NCBI RefSeq assembly: GCF_029909975.1
Contig: NZ_CP094516.1
Location: 4,154,001 to 4,218,000, forward strand
DNA length: 64,000 nucleotides
Source: Bradyrhizobium sp. ISRA430
GTDB taxonomy: Bacteria > Pseudomonadota > Alphaproteobacteria > Rhizobiales > Xanthobacteraceae
Reading direction: 5' to 3'
The translations under genes and the position numbers were made by a program. The number at the start of each line of letters is the position of its first letter. Position 1 is the first letter of the stretch. This document shows positions 1-7,935 of the stretch, piece after piece. The notes beneath the pieces are model-generated. The model worked only from the letters and a program-made list of their open reading frames with translations, did not search any database and was not told where the DNA came from.

Positions 1-2
1 AG

Positions 3-104
3 ATAATTCTGATCATGGCGGCGATTGGCATCCTGCTGGTCAGCTCAATCGTCACTGGCTTCGAGGCCAAGGCCGCGCTGGAGCGTCGCCGCCTCAAAGG
101 ATGA
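3..104 (+). CDS. C-terminal fragment of a membrane protein (possible ABC permease)
   Basis: The frame is open from the window edge and stops at TGA 102-104. It encodes about 33 residues: a hydrophobic helix (ILIMAAIGILLVSSIVTGF) followed by a basic tail ending ERRRLKG. A last transmembrane helix with an Arg/Lys-rich tail resembles the C-terminus of SsuC/TauC-type ABC permeases, but the fragment is too short to prove the family. Most of the gene lies outside the window. Confidence 0.4.
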   Translation: MILIMAAIGILLVSSIVTGFEAKAALERRRLKG

Positions 105-214
105 TGCCCGCCACTGTCGACCACACTGCCGGTTGATTTTATCTGGACGAGCGTCATAGGCAATCAGCAAGCCGTCCTCCAATCCAGCGGCCATCCCCGA
201 TCTGGGCTCGCACC

Positions 215-574
215 TCAATTTCGCTGCGCAATCCAGTAGCCTGAACAACGCGCGTTTCCTGAATGGCCACTCCACGTCCCGCGGCCAGAATTGCTCGAGA
301 GCCTGCCTGAGCCGGAGGCGAATTTGTCCTGAACTGTCACCGACGCCCGAACTGCGCCGGAACGTGCTACGTAGCCTCTGAACCTGACCAAATTCGGATG
401 GGTAACTATTCCGTCGGTGATGTCGACGGTGAAATTATAGGTCGCATCGCAAGCGCCTCTTTGCGTCACGAAAATGAGGCTCCAGGAACCGTCGAATGCA
501 GAGCGGGCTTGCGCGACGGAGAGGAGCGCCACCAGGCAGCCCACGGCCGCCACACAAGTGAAAAGCTTTTTCAT
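215..574 (-). CDS. small secreted protein with Sec signal peptide
   Basis: The protein has 119 residues. It starts MKKLFTCVAAVGCLVALLS and has a likely signal-peptidase cleavage after AQA near residue 23. The mature part is rich in Gly/Ser/Thr and predicted beta strands, with two cysteines (GACDATYNF and GNARCSGYW) that could form a disulfide after export. Tryptophans near the start (DGSWSLI) and before the end (GTWSGH) resemble small periplasmic beta-sandwich proteins common in Bradyrhizobium. No enzymatic motif is seen. It is convergent with the fragment at the window start. Function is unknown. Confidence 0.65.
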   Translation of the reverse strand: MKKLFTCVAAVGCLVALLSVAQARSAFDGSWSLIFVTQRGACDATYNFTVDITDGIVTHPNLVRFRGYVARSGAVRASVTVQDKFASGSGRLSSNSGRGTWSGHSGNARCSGYWIAQRN

Positions 575-790
575 TGTTTGCTCCTAATTCCGGTGGGATG
601 TCCGCCGCGGGGCCATGAGCAGACCAATGCATCCCACGGCGCTCACCGAGCAATCTGGCAGCGGTGTAGAAGATCAAATAGATGTTCGTGATGACTTTTG
701 CACACCCGCAGACGCAGTGGTTCAGCGCGGCTCGGAGCTACCACAGATCGACAATTTGCGAGGTGATCATGTTGCCGCTTTGATAGAGGT

Positions 791-1060
791 ATGCCTCGCC
801 CTGTACGACGTCATACGCCCACCCACGCCAACGGCCGCCCCGTCAAGATCACCTTCGGCGAGATGCGCATGGACGTGCGTGGCATCCTCGTCTATTGCGC
901 CGACTATCGGTGCCGCCATAGCGTTGCGCTGAGGGCTGATCGATAGTCAGACGACGTGCTGCGGCTATCGGATCTTGAGTCGCGGTTCTTGTCAGGCTTG
1001 CGGTAGAGGAGGCGCCGAATCCGGCCGGACTTCGATTGGAATACGCCGACAGTGCCAGCT
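791..1060 (+). pseudogene. remnant of a small zinc-ribbon-like protein
   Basis: ATG 791 opens MPRPVRRHTPTHANGRPVKI and runs to an in-frame TAG at 944-946. The sequence after it continues the same protein (SDD.LRLSDLESRF). A frameshift near 985 then recovers a CQACGRRG-like block. CADYRC together with CQACG would make a four-cysteine zinc ribbon. I recall this small family from Bradyrhizobium with Trp at the TAG position, so TGG to TAG is the likely nonsense change. A second, more eroded copy lies at 58.06 kb. Confidence 0.55.
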
Positions 1061-1061
1061 A

Positions 1062-1304
1062 TGGGTTACCTGAAACTCACGACCGAACATCCGTTCGCTG
1101 ACCGGAAGCGGCAGCCCGCAGGTTGATCGAGTTGGCTGCGGTATCGAGCCCGGCTCAAGACGGTCGCATCCACATCAAGAAAATCAATGCTTCTTTTTTC
1201 TACACGGTCAAGGCAAGTGGTGAGGAGTTCAGCGCCGGCACTGGCTCGAGATGCACGAGAGCGGCACATTCGTGCGGCTGACCAAAGCTGGCGCACACGA
1301 ATAG
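1062..1304 (+). pseudogene. remnant of the RIHIEKIN-type small hypothetical protein
   Basis: Coding begins MGYLKLTTEHPFAD, shifts frame near 1107, and continues AARRLIELAA...DGRIHIKKINASFFYTVKASGEEF. A deletion then removes the helix before WLEMHESGTFVRLTKAGAHE, which ends at TAG 1302-1304. The family is a roughly 80-residue hypothetical protein with the core DGRIHIEKINAPFLYTLKAS. Relatives are broken at 8.46, 54.99 and 58.14 kb. It follows the zinc-ribbon remnant directly, as it also does at 58.1 kb, so the two families probably travel as a pair. Function is unknown. Confidence 0.55.
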
Positions 1305-1366
1305 AAACGGCCCCAGCATAACCCTAAATGCCGGGGCCGTTGGAGGTTTGCTTGGCGGTAATGGGG
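1304..1366. repeat. double-hairpin intergenic repeat, copy 1
   Basis: An AACGGCCCC/GGGGCCGTT stem (1306-1314 with 1333-1341) is followed by TTGGAGGTTTGCTTGGCG and a second stem (GCTTGGCG with CGCCAAGC, about 1349-1375). The 62 bases starting GAAACGGCCC recur at 58,990-59,052 with one visible mismatch. It sits just after the stop codon of the upstream remnant, so the first hairpin may have served as its terminator. Confidence 0.6.
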
Positions 1367-1643
1367 GCGCCAAGCACCGCGAGACTAGGAAAACACTGCG
1401 ATTCGTTCTGTTCGCTTTCGAACGAAGGAGGAACACAGTTCGTCAACGTCAGCGCGGGCGACATCGATTCGTAAAATGTGCCCCAATTTCCTATCTTCGG
1501 CTCATGCGTATGGCGTACGAGCTCGGTCTGGGGCCGGCGGGGCCTGCGGTACCATGCCGGCTGGAGCAACTCGGGCGATAACCGGCAGCTTCTAGAGGAT
1601 CGTTCGGGCGATTACCGAGTTTTCCCGGTACACCAAGGGTCTT

Positions 1644-1692
1644 GGCCCCAGCTCATCATCCCTGATGACCTCAGAGAGCTGGGGTCCTTTTT
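1644..1692 (+). terminator. rho-independent terminator-like hairpin
   Basis: GGCCCCAGCTC (1644-1654) can pair with GAGCTGGGGTCC (1676-1687), followed by TTTTTG. The stem is 11 bp and GC-rich with a U-run. No intact gene ends immediately upstream. Confidence 0.5.
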
Positions 1693-1860
1693 GTTAGATC
1701 GCTGGAGGCAGATTAGGGCAGTCCGCTGACGGTCAGGGATTGCGCGCCGTGGGACGCGGCGGTGCTCTTCTCGAAAATTGAGGGCACCGTTGATTCACAT
1801 ATGTGCTCGCCGGAACCGATGGGCGACCGGAGGAATAGCTATTTGAATTAGGAGAGGCCG

Positions 1861-1965
1861 ATGGTTCAAATCGCGTTCTTGGCCGCTGCAGCCCTAATGA
1901 CGGCGGCTTGGCTCTATGCTCTGACCAAAGCAATGATTGTCCTGGGCGGTTGGCTGCTATCCTAA
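1861..1965 (+). CDS. 34-residue predicted membrane miniprotein
   Basis: ATG 1861 is preceded by AGGAGAG at a suitable distance. The product, MVQIAFLAAAALMTAAWLYA followed by a short second hydrophobic part, is a single membrane helix with one internal lysine. Its size, the ribosome-binding site and the terminator hairpin at 2107-2149 support a real small gene. No family is assigned. Confidence 0.4.
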   Translation: MVQIAFLAAAALMTAAWLYALTKAMIVLGGWLLS

Positions 1966-2106
1966 CAAGAGCGGCCACTCCGCCACTTTGGAGGCAATCT
2001 TTGAACGGGCCGCTGCGGGCTGGGCAGCGGTCCTTCATTTTGGATAGGAACGTTCGCGCCGTTGCCAGGTTTTCCCGATGCCCTTAGCCAAGGGCAACCC
2101 CGATTG

Positions 2107-2149
2107 GCCCCAGCTCGTATCTCCCCCTGTCGAGCTGGGGTCTTCTTTT
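2107..2149 (+). terminator. rho-independent terminator-like hairpin
   Basis: GCCCCAGCTCG pairs with CGAGCTGGGG around a CTCCCCCTGT-containing loop and is followed by TCTTCTTTT. It belongs to the same CCCCAGCTC hairpin class as the one at 1644 and probably ends the transcript of the 34-residue gene. Confidence 0.5.
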
Positions 2150-2448
2150 GTTGGCATTACACGCATCCGCGCTTTCGGAGTTTTTCCTAGCGTTGGGTAC
2201 GCTGGATCTCGAATCGCTCGAGGCGGCCGACGGCCGCCTGACGCTCGTGCTGAGCCAGCCAAATCTCGAAAAGGAACAACACGCCAGCGAGCCCGGCGAG
2301 CCCGAAGTAAAGTTTGATCATCGCCAGTGAATGCGCCGCGGGGGCCGATGTTCCTTTGACTGCAGCGCGGAGTGTCGCGCGCCATGGAAAACTGCCCCCT
2401 CGGCGTCACGAGGAATTGCCCCTCCTCGGATAGCTGAGGAGAGAGTGA

Positions 2449-3744
2449 ATGAAGCAGGAACGAATCACGGAAGGCTCGCCGTGGAGTGATCCACGGGGGC
2501 AGGTGATGAAGACGCCGGATGACGTGGCGGAGATGTTGCGCCTGAGGGCGTGCGGGTGGGGTCTGAAGCGGATTGCGCGGCAGCTGGGCTGCAGCCATCA
2601 CACGGTGAAGGACTACGTGGCGGCGGGCGGGGTGAAGTCGCCTGAGCGGCCGAAGCGTCTCGACGGCCTTGAGGGTTGGCTGCGCGAGAGGCTCATTCGG
2701 CATCGCGGCAATGCCGATGTGGTGCGCCAGGGCCTGTTGGCCGAGAAAGGCGTGACCGTCAGCCGGCGAACGCTGCAACGCGCCGCGCAGCCCTATCGCC
2801 AGGCGCTGAAGGCGGAGGCGCTGGCGACGACGCGGTTTGAGACGCCGCCGGGCCGGCAGCTGCAGATCGACTTTGGGGAGCGCCTGGTCGAGATCGGAGG
2901 GGCGAAAGTCAAGGCATTCGTGTTCGTGGCAACGCTCGGCCACTCGCGACGGCTCCATGTGCGTGCGTTCCGGGCCGAGAGGCAGGAGCATTGGTTCGCC
3001 GGGCTCGAGAGCACATTCACGACCTTCAGCGGTGTGCCGGAGGAAGTGCTGATGGACAATCCTCGGGCGCTTGTCGTGCGCCACGACGCGGTGAGCCAGT
3101 CGGTTCAGTTTAACGACAAGCTGATAGCCTTCGCAAAACATTGGGGCTTCCGTCCTCGCGCTTGCGCGCCATATCGGGCGCGCACGAAGGGCAAGACCGA
3201 GAACGGCGTCGGCTACGTGAAGAAGAACGCGATCGCCGGTCATTCCTTCCCAAGCTGGGAAGCATTCGAGGCGCATCTCGACAGGTGGGAGCGTGAGGTT
3301 GCGAACGTTCGTATCCACGGCACGACCGGAGAGGCGCCGATCATCCGCTTCGCGCGTGACGAGATACATCGGTTGAAGCCGCTCGGCGGGCAGCCGTCGT
3401 TCGGATCCTTGCGTGAACTGACCCGTGTCGTCGGCAATGATTGCGCCGTCGAGATCGACACGAACAGCTACTCGGTGCCGTGGCGCCTGATCGGCGAGCG
3501 CGTGGCGGTGACGATCGCGGCCGGCGAAGTGCGGATCCGCCATGGATTGCACCAGGTTGCGGTCCACAAGCAATCGGAGGGGCGCCGGCTGCGGATCGTC
3601 GACTCCGCTCATCTCGATGGTGTTGCTGGTTGCAATGGCGCGGTCCGCCGAGCGGAGATCGCGGCGGTGCTGGCGCCGTCTCCACCGCCCTCATTGTTAC
3701 GCCCTCTTGCCGAATGCGAAGCCGTGGTCGGAGGAAGCTTCTGA
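2449..3744 (+). CDS. istA: IS21-family transposase IstA
   Basis: The product has 431 residues. An N-terminal helix-turn-helix (about 25-60, GLKRIARQLGCSHHTVKDYV) is followed by an rve integrase core. The catalytic acidic residues are visible as Asp in LQIDFGE, Asp in VLMDNPRALVV and Glu in KGKTENGVGYVKK. A Mu-transposase-like C-terminal domain (EIDTNSYSVPWRLIGERV) completes the family plan. Start ATG 2449 is preceded by GAGGAGAGAG; a shorter start at MKTPDD is possible. The stop overlaps the istB start (TGATG), the usual coupling in IS21. No lesion is seen. Confidence 0.88.
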   Translation: MKQERITEGSPWSDPRGQVMKTPDDVAEMLRLRACGWGLKRIARQLGCSHHTVKDYVAAGGVKSPERPKRLDGLEGWLRERLIRHRGNADVVRQGLLAEKGVTVSRRTLQRAAQPYRQALKAEALATTRFETPPGRQLQIDFGERLVEIGGAKVKAFVFVATLGHSRRLHVRAFRAERQEHWFAGLESTFTTFSGVPEEVLMDNPRALVVRHDAVSQSVQFNDKLIAFAKHWGFRPRACAPYRARTKGKTENGVGYVKKNAIAGHSFPSWEAFEAHLDRWEREVANVRIHGTTGEAPIIRFARDEIHRLKPLGGQPSFGSLRELTRVVGNDCAVEIDTNSYSVPWRLIGERVAVTIAAGEVRIRHGLHQVAVHKQSEGRRLRIVDSAHLDGVAGCNGAVRRAEIAAVLAPSPPPSLLRPLAECEAVVGGSF

Positions 3745-4601
3745 TGGCGCGGGCAAAGAAGATAATGGAAGCAACGGCCGATCCGCTCGATGCCATGCTG
3801 GCGCGATTGCAGCTCTCCGGCATCCGCGATCAGCTCGACAGCCTGCTCGACGAGGCGGCGCGCGCGAACCTGTCGGCGCGTGAGACGCTGATCCTGCTGT
3901 GCGAGCGCGAGATCGCGCGCAAGGATCATCGCCGCATCGAGTGGCGCTGAAGCTCGCACACTTCCCGGCCGTGAAGGAGCTGGCGGGCTTCGACTTCGAG
4001 GCGCAGCCGTCGATCGATCCAAAGCAGATCCGCGACCTGGCCGCGTCACGTTGGATCGCCAACGGCGAACGTGCTGCTGCTCGGACCGCCGGGCGTCGGT
4101 AAGACGCATCTGTCGATCGCGCTCGGGCGAGAGGCGATCCTGGCCGGGTACACGGTGCAGTTCACCACCGCGACGACGCTGGTCGCGGGCCTTGCCAAGG
4201 CGCATGGCGAACGGCGTCTGGACGAGAAACTTCTCGCGCTCTCGAAGCCAAAGCTACTGATCGTCGACGAGCTCGGCTACCTGCCGCTGGAACCTGACGC
4301 GGCACATCTGTTCTTCCAACTGGTCAGCCGGCGCTACGAAACTGGCGCCATGCTGATCACCTCGAACCGCAGTGTTGCCGAATGGGGCGCCGTGTTCGCC
4401 GATCCCGTGGTCGCCACCGCGATCCTCGACCGGCTCTTGCACCACAGCCACGTGCTGACGATCCGCGGCGACAGTTACCGGCTCCGCGCCAAGCGCAAGA
4501 GCGGCCTCATCCAGCCGCCGCCCGCCGGTGACGGCCCTCCGGTCGGCTCCGCCTCCCTCCGGCCCGTCACCGTCGGAAACAACCTTCAACCGAGATCATA
4601 A
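3744..4601 (+). pseudogene. istB: frameshifted IS21 helper ATPase IstB
   Basis: The frame starts MARAKKIMEATADPLDAMLA and reaches a premature TGA at 3948-3950, because ATCGAGTGGCGCTGA lacks one base relative to a frame reading IE-MALKLAHFPAVK. That second frame continues to IANGE and breaks again near 4068. The third frame then gives the Walker A region LLLGPPGVGKTHLSIALGRE and Walker B LLIVDELGYLPL, ending at 4601. IstB is an AAA+ ATPase that helps IstA choose targets. With two frameshifts no full-length product can be made. Confidence 0.85.
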
Positions 4602-4695
4602 CCCAGATGGTGGGGGCAGTTCTTCATGACGCAAAGGGGGCAGTTCCGGATGGCGTTTGACAATATCGTGGCCTGTAGTAGCGGGGGAGCGCTAC

Positions 4696-4911
4696 TTACG
4701 TTCCCCCCGACAGGATTTGCCCCAGTTTCTGATCTCGGTTGCATAGTTTCGGGGCTCTCGCATCTTGCCCGGAGAGCACGGCTGCGATCTTTGGCATGTT
4801 TCGCCGGGCGCTCGTCTGGCAAATCCGGAGCATGACCTGAAGTGGATAGCCCTGGGCCACGACGGTCTGGAGCGCCGGATCAAGTCGGAACTCAGGCGCG
4901 CGGAGGTGACG
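4696..4911 (-). pseudogene. unassigned C-terminal coding remnant
   Basis: Read on the minus strand this gives a coherent stretch of about 70 residues, APEFRLDPALQTVVAQGYPL then QVMLRICQTSARRNMPKIAA, ending KLGQILSGGT at TAA. An in-frame TAG precedes it and no start codon with a ribosome-binding site is visible. The composition looks coding, so it may be the tail of a gene whose front was lost beside the IS21 element. I do not recognise it. The rest of 4652-5046 shows nothing else. Confidence 0.3.
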
Positions 4912-5046
4912 CTACGGGGGTCGCCGCGCGTTTGAACGAAGCCATGACTTGATCTGCAGTCGGCTTCGATGGACCGGTAATTGTTGCAGAGCAGTCGGCT
5001 TAGGTGTGATCGGTGGGTCGGTCCGGCAGCCCTTATCCCCGTTCAC

Positions 5047-5820
5047 TCACGAACGGCCGAGGAGCTTGCGGCGCCAGCTGTAGTACCGATCACGCCAAAA
5101 TCCGATACGGTATCCGGCCATGGCGGCTTTCGCTTCCGTCAGAGCGTCATCATACGACACGCGCAGGAACTCGATGGTCAGCAGGACGCTATCGAATAGT
5201 GCAAACTCCGCCAATTTCGGTTGAGGCTTGCGCGACGCGTCCAGCGATCCCGGGTTGATGAAATATTCGCGATCGGGATTCAATTTCACGACCCCGTTCG
5301 CGGGAAGCTCGCGGATGTCTCCACCCTCCCCGATCTCGAAGATTCTTTGCTGGTGCACATGACCGTAGAAGCAAATCTTGCGACCCGGAAGATCCGCGCG
5401 AAGGTGAGCAACGTTCTCCGCGATATGGTGGATGCCGGTCATATACTGCTGCACGTCGCGCACGCCGCCATGAACCAAAACTGCACGATCCTCGACAGGA
5501 AGGCTTCGCGGCAGCGAACGGAGGTACTCGACGGTGCCGGGCCGGAGCGAGCGGCGCGTGCGCTTGAGAGCATACATTGCCTTATTCGAGCAGCGCTCAA
5601 AACCAAGAATGCCGATGCCGATGAGATCGTGATTGCCCGCGATCGAGACTACCCCGCGCTCGCGCAAGATGGCAGTGCATTCGTCGGAGTCTGCGTTATA
5701 GCCAATGATGTCGCCGATACAAAGGAGCCGTTCGGGACCGTAAAGGTCGAGCGCCGTAAGAGCCGCGATCAGGGCCTCGCGATTGCCGTGGATGTCGCCT
5801 AGGATGCCGTAGAGAGCCAT
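5047..5820 (-). CDS. calcineurin-like metallophosphoesterase
   Basis: The product has 257 residues and begins MALYGILGDIHGNREAL. All family metal-site motifs are present in order: GDIHG (near 9), GDIIGYNAD (near 40), AGNHD (near 62), VHGG (near 115) and YGHVHQ (near 150). This is the single-domain YfcE/diadenosine-tetraphosphatase-like phosphodiesterase fold with a dimetal site. Substrate is unknown. The start chosen overlaps the upstream ATP-grasp gene by 22 bases, which implies translational coupling; the frame stays open further upstream but only as antisense-like sequence. It is probably cytosolic. Confidence 0.85.
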   Translation of the reverse strand: MALYGILGDIHGNREALIAALTALDLYGPERLLCIGDIIGYNADSDECTAILRERGVVSIAGNHDLIGIGILGFERCSNKAMYALKRTRRSLRPGTVEYLRSLPRSLPVEDRAVLVHGGVRDVQQYMTGIHHIAENVAHLRADLPGRKICFYGHVHQQRIFEIGEGGDIRELPANGVVKLNPDREYFINPGSLDASRKPQPKLAEFALFDSVLLTIEFLRVSYDDALTEAKAAMAGYRIGFWRDRYYSWRRKLLGRS

Positions 5821-7055
5821 TGGCGCCACCATGCCATCATCAGTCTGAACAACTTGCGAACCTTCCGCACGAACGCCCGCACGAACACCAATGCAAACGG
5901 CGCGGGATCGCTCCACGCGAACACGTTGTAGACGGTTCGCGAGAAGAGGATCGAGGAAACCCAGTCCGCGAGGGTCAACTGCCCTTGCCGCGAAAGCGCG
6001 CGATAGGCGTGCCAATCGAGCGGCAGGTAGAGCCAGCGCGTGTCGGTGCGGTAGGAAAGGCGTGGCGGCCGCCTTCCGGCCACGACGTAATTATAGGCGA
6101 CCTCCATGAGGTTGAGGCCGTTCGCCGCGCCGAGACAATGCCAGAGATTAAATCGCGCATTCACCTCCAGAGCGAAGTGCCGACCGGATAGCGCATCGGT
6201 CTTGAAGTCTATTTTGAAGGGGCCTTTCAGAGGTATCTGCTCGGCCAGTCGCCGTCCGAACGCCGCGAGTTCTTCGTCCTCGACCATCTCGATAAACGAG
6301 CTCTCGCCCGTGAGCGGCGGCGAGGTCCGCAACTTCCTGCCGACGAAGGAAGCAAGAACCTTGCCCTGCTCGTCGGAGATGCCATGGAATGACCATAGCT
6401 GGCGATCATCTCCCCGGATGTATTCCTGGAACACGAGCTGCCCCCGAAGGGGCGCAATGGAAGGATGGGCCATCGCCGCTCCGCCGTTCTCGAAAATGAG
6501 GGCCTTGCTGTGGTCGCCGAACAGCCGAACCTGCAGTGGCGAATGGTGCCAATCGGACTTCGAGCGCGGCTTCGCGAGCACCGGACCGACGATCTGGGAA
6601 AGCATATCCCAGTCAAGGCTGCGGGGCACGAGAACTCCTCTGGCGCGCGCGAGTTCGTCAAACCGATCCTTCGTCAGCAGCCCGATCGCGACGTCCGGAT
6701 CGCACAGAAGCAGCAGAAACTTCTCCTGCAAGCGCTCGCGATGCATGCAGATGAGCTCGAGGAAGTAATCCTCGCCATACATCAGAGGAACACGGCGGCC
6801 GAGACGGCCCGATAGTCGCTCGCCGGCGTCAAGCAGCGCATCGAGCAGCGCAGTTGGTTCGCTGCGCGGCGGAAGAATGCAGCGGCCGCCGCAATAGCGT
6901 GAGGCGAATGTCGGATCATCGCCTTCGCTTGAGGCGACGATCGCCGGAATGCCCGCCATTCCCAGTGGCCGAAGCAAGACGGGGCCTGCCGCCAGCAGAA
7001 CCGGTGGCCGCTTCGTCGTGATATGGCGATCCCTCACCTCGAGCATGCTGGCCAT
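5799..7055 (-). CDS. ATP-grasp family ligase
   Basis: The product has 418 residues. After an N-terminal substrate-binding Rossmann-like part (GIPAIVASSEGDDPTF near 36-50) come ATP-grasp features: LTKDRFDELARARG (127-140), VLAKPRSKSDWH (159-170), the FQEYIRGDDRQLW hinge (209-221), FKIDFKTD (280-287) and the metal-ligand strand ALEVNARFNLW (295-305). This layout matches carboxylate-amine ligases of the CarB/PylC type. The C-terminal 90 residues are Trp- and Arg-rich and could touch the membrane. It lies directly upstream of the phosphoesterase and overlaps it, so the two are a likely two-gene operon. The true substrate is not apparent. Confidence 0.82.
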   Translation of the reverse strand: MASMLEVRDRHITTKRPPVLLAAGPVLLRPLGMAGIPAIVASSEGDDPTFASRYCGGRCILPPRSEPTALLDALLDAGERLSGRLGRRVPLMYGEDYFLELICMHRERLQEKFLLLLCDPDVAIGLLTKDRFDELARARGVLVPRSLDWDMLSQIVGPVLAKPRSKSDWHHSPLQVRLFGDHSKALIFENGGAAMAHPSIAPLRGQLVFQEYIRGDDRQLWSFHGISDEQGKVLASFVGRKLRTSPPLTGESSFIEMVEDEELAAFGRRLAEQIPLKGPFKIDFKTDALSGRHFALEVNARFNLWHCLGAANGLNLMEVAYNYVVAGRRPPRLSYRTDTRWLYLPLDWHAYRALSRQGQLTLADWVSSILFSRTVYNVFAWSDPAPFALVFVRAFVRKVRKLFRLMMAWWRQWLSTAS

Positions 7056-7741
7056 TGCTCCTGCTCCTGCCCGATCAAGCCGGCCAAAGCGTGTTGACCC
7101 GGCCGAGAGACCGCCCGCGCTAGCTGAGAGCGAAACAGCTTAGGAAGATCGTCAGCCAGCAAAGTCCAACTGGCCACGCCGCTTCCGCGCTATAGGACCG
7201 CGCGAGGGTAGCGGGAGTGTTGGGCTCGGCTCCAACGATGTTGGTTCGAGATGGGGACGAGCCCCTGGGAACCGGAATTGAACGGCGCTCCTAAAAGATC
7301 GTTCTCTAAACCGCCTGAGAGGGTGGGTACGCTCGACGGTTGAGATCGTGATTGCCGCCCATCCGTTTTCCTCCCGGTCTGAACTATGCTCTCAGATTGA
7401 CAACAGCGCGCAGTCACGATTTCAAACCCCACGCTGTGGCTTAACGTTCGCTCCTCCCGTATGTGGGAGATCGTCGCATACGAAGCTGTGGTCCGCGCTG
7501 CGTCGCTACATGGCCGAACGGCGAGCGTGAACTCAAACGTACTTTAAATTATGAGGAGCTTAAATTTAAATTATGAGTTAGTTTTTGACACATATGTCAG
7601 CTTTCAGACTGGCGGGGCGCCTGTTTTCCGCAACGTCCAGGTACCACGGACCCGCGCAGCCATTCGAGATAGTAAGCTGATCGATCGAGACAACTGAAAC
7701 ATATTTCGTATTTACTTCGATACGATCAGCGGGGCGAAAAA
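7056..7741. other. gene-free stretch with AT-rich direct repeats
   Basis: No supported gene was found here. At 7543-7555 and 7565-7577 the 13-mer TTTAAATTATGAG occurs twice, 22 bp apart, in an unusually AT-rich patch of an otherwise GC-rich region. It precedes the small gene at 7742 and could be part of its promoter or a protein-binding site. I saw no tRNA structure despite GGTTCGA at 7243. Confidence 0.4.
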
Positions 7742-7930
7742 GTGTTTGATGTCTATCGCAATGATAAATGCGACTTGCTCGTCCTAAGCAAAGGCTCTGC
7801 GATACCAGCGCTCAGCTCTAGGCATAAGTGGCGCAAGAGCAGAAAAAGCATTTCCAAAGTCAGCGACGAGATCAGGTTGGCCGTTCAGGGACAAGGGTAT
7901 TACGTCCGTAGCTTGCGCGTTGATCTAGGT
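7742..7930 (+). CDS. small hypothetical protein reading into the SRAP remnant
   Basis: A GTG start gives [20 protein letters not shown], then KWRKSRK, then [20 protein letters not shown]. This is a compact, basic domain of about 62 residues that I recognise as a recurrent small Bradyrhizobium family without known function. No stop codon follows at the natural end. The frame runs on to 8263 through the middle of the SRAP gene, where it happens to read the authentic SRAP peptide [17 protein letters not shown]. The run-on suggests that sequence between the two genes was deleted. Confidence 0.5.
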
Positions 7931-7935
7931 CGGCG

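Larger units (their letters stand above)
2385..4651 (+). mobile_element. IS21-family insertion sequence, istB inactivated
   Basis: Both ends carry the two-block arrangement typical of IS21 multiple terminal repeats. The left end reads GGAAAACTGCCCCCT, then GCGTCACGAGGA, then ATTGCCCC. The right end, inverted, reads GGAACTGCCCCCT, then GCGTCATGAAGA, then ACTGCCCCC. They flank istA and istB. At about 2.27 kb it is normal size for the family. No target duplication was checked beyond sight. Because istB is broken the copy should not move on its own. Confidence 0.8.

Noticed and set aside
2035..3612. A 525-residue open frame on the minus strand
   Set aside because: It is exactly antisense to istA, has an Arg/His/Pro-rich composition and no domain; a codon-bias shadow.
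7230..7300. GGTTCGA resembling a tRNA T-arm
   Set aside because: No acceptor, D or anticodon stem could be built around it.
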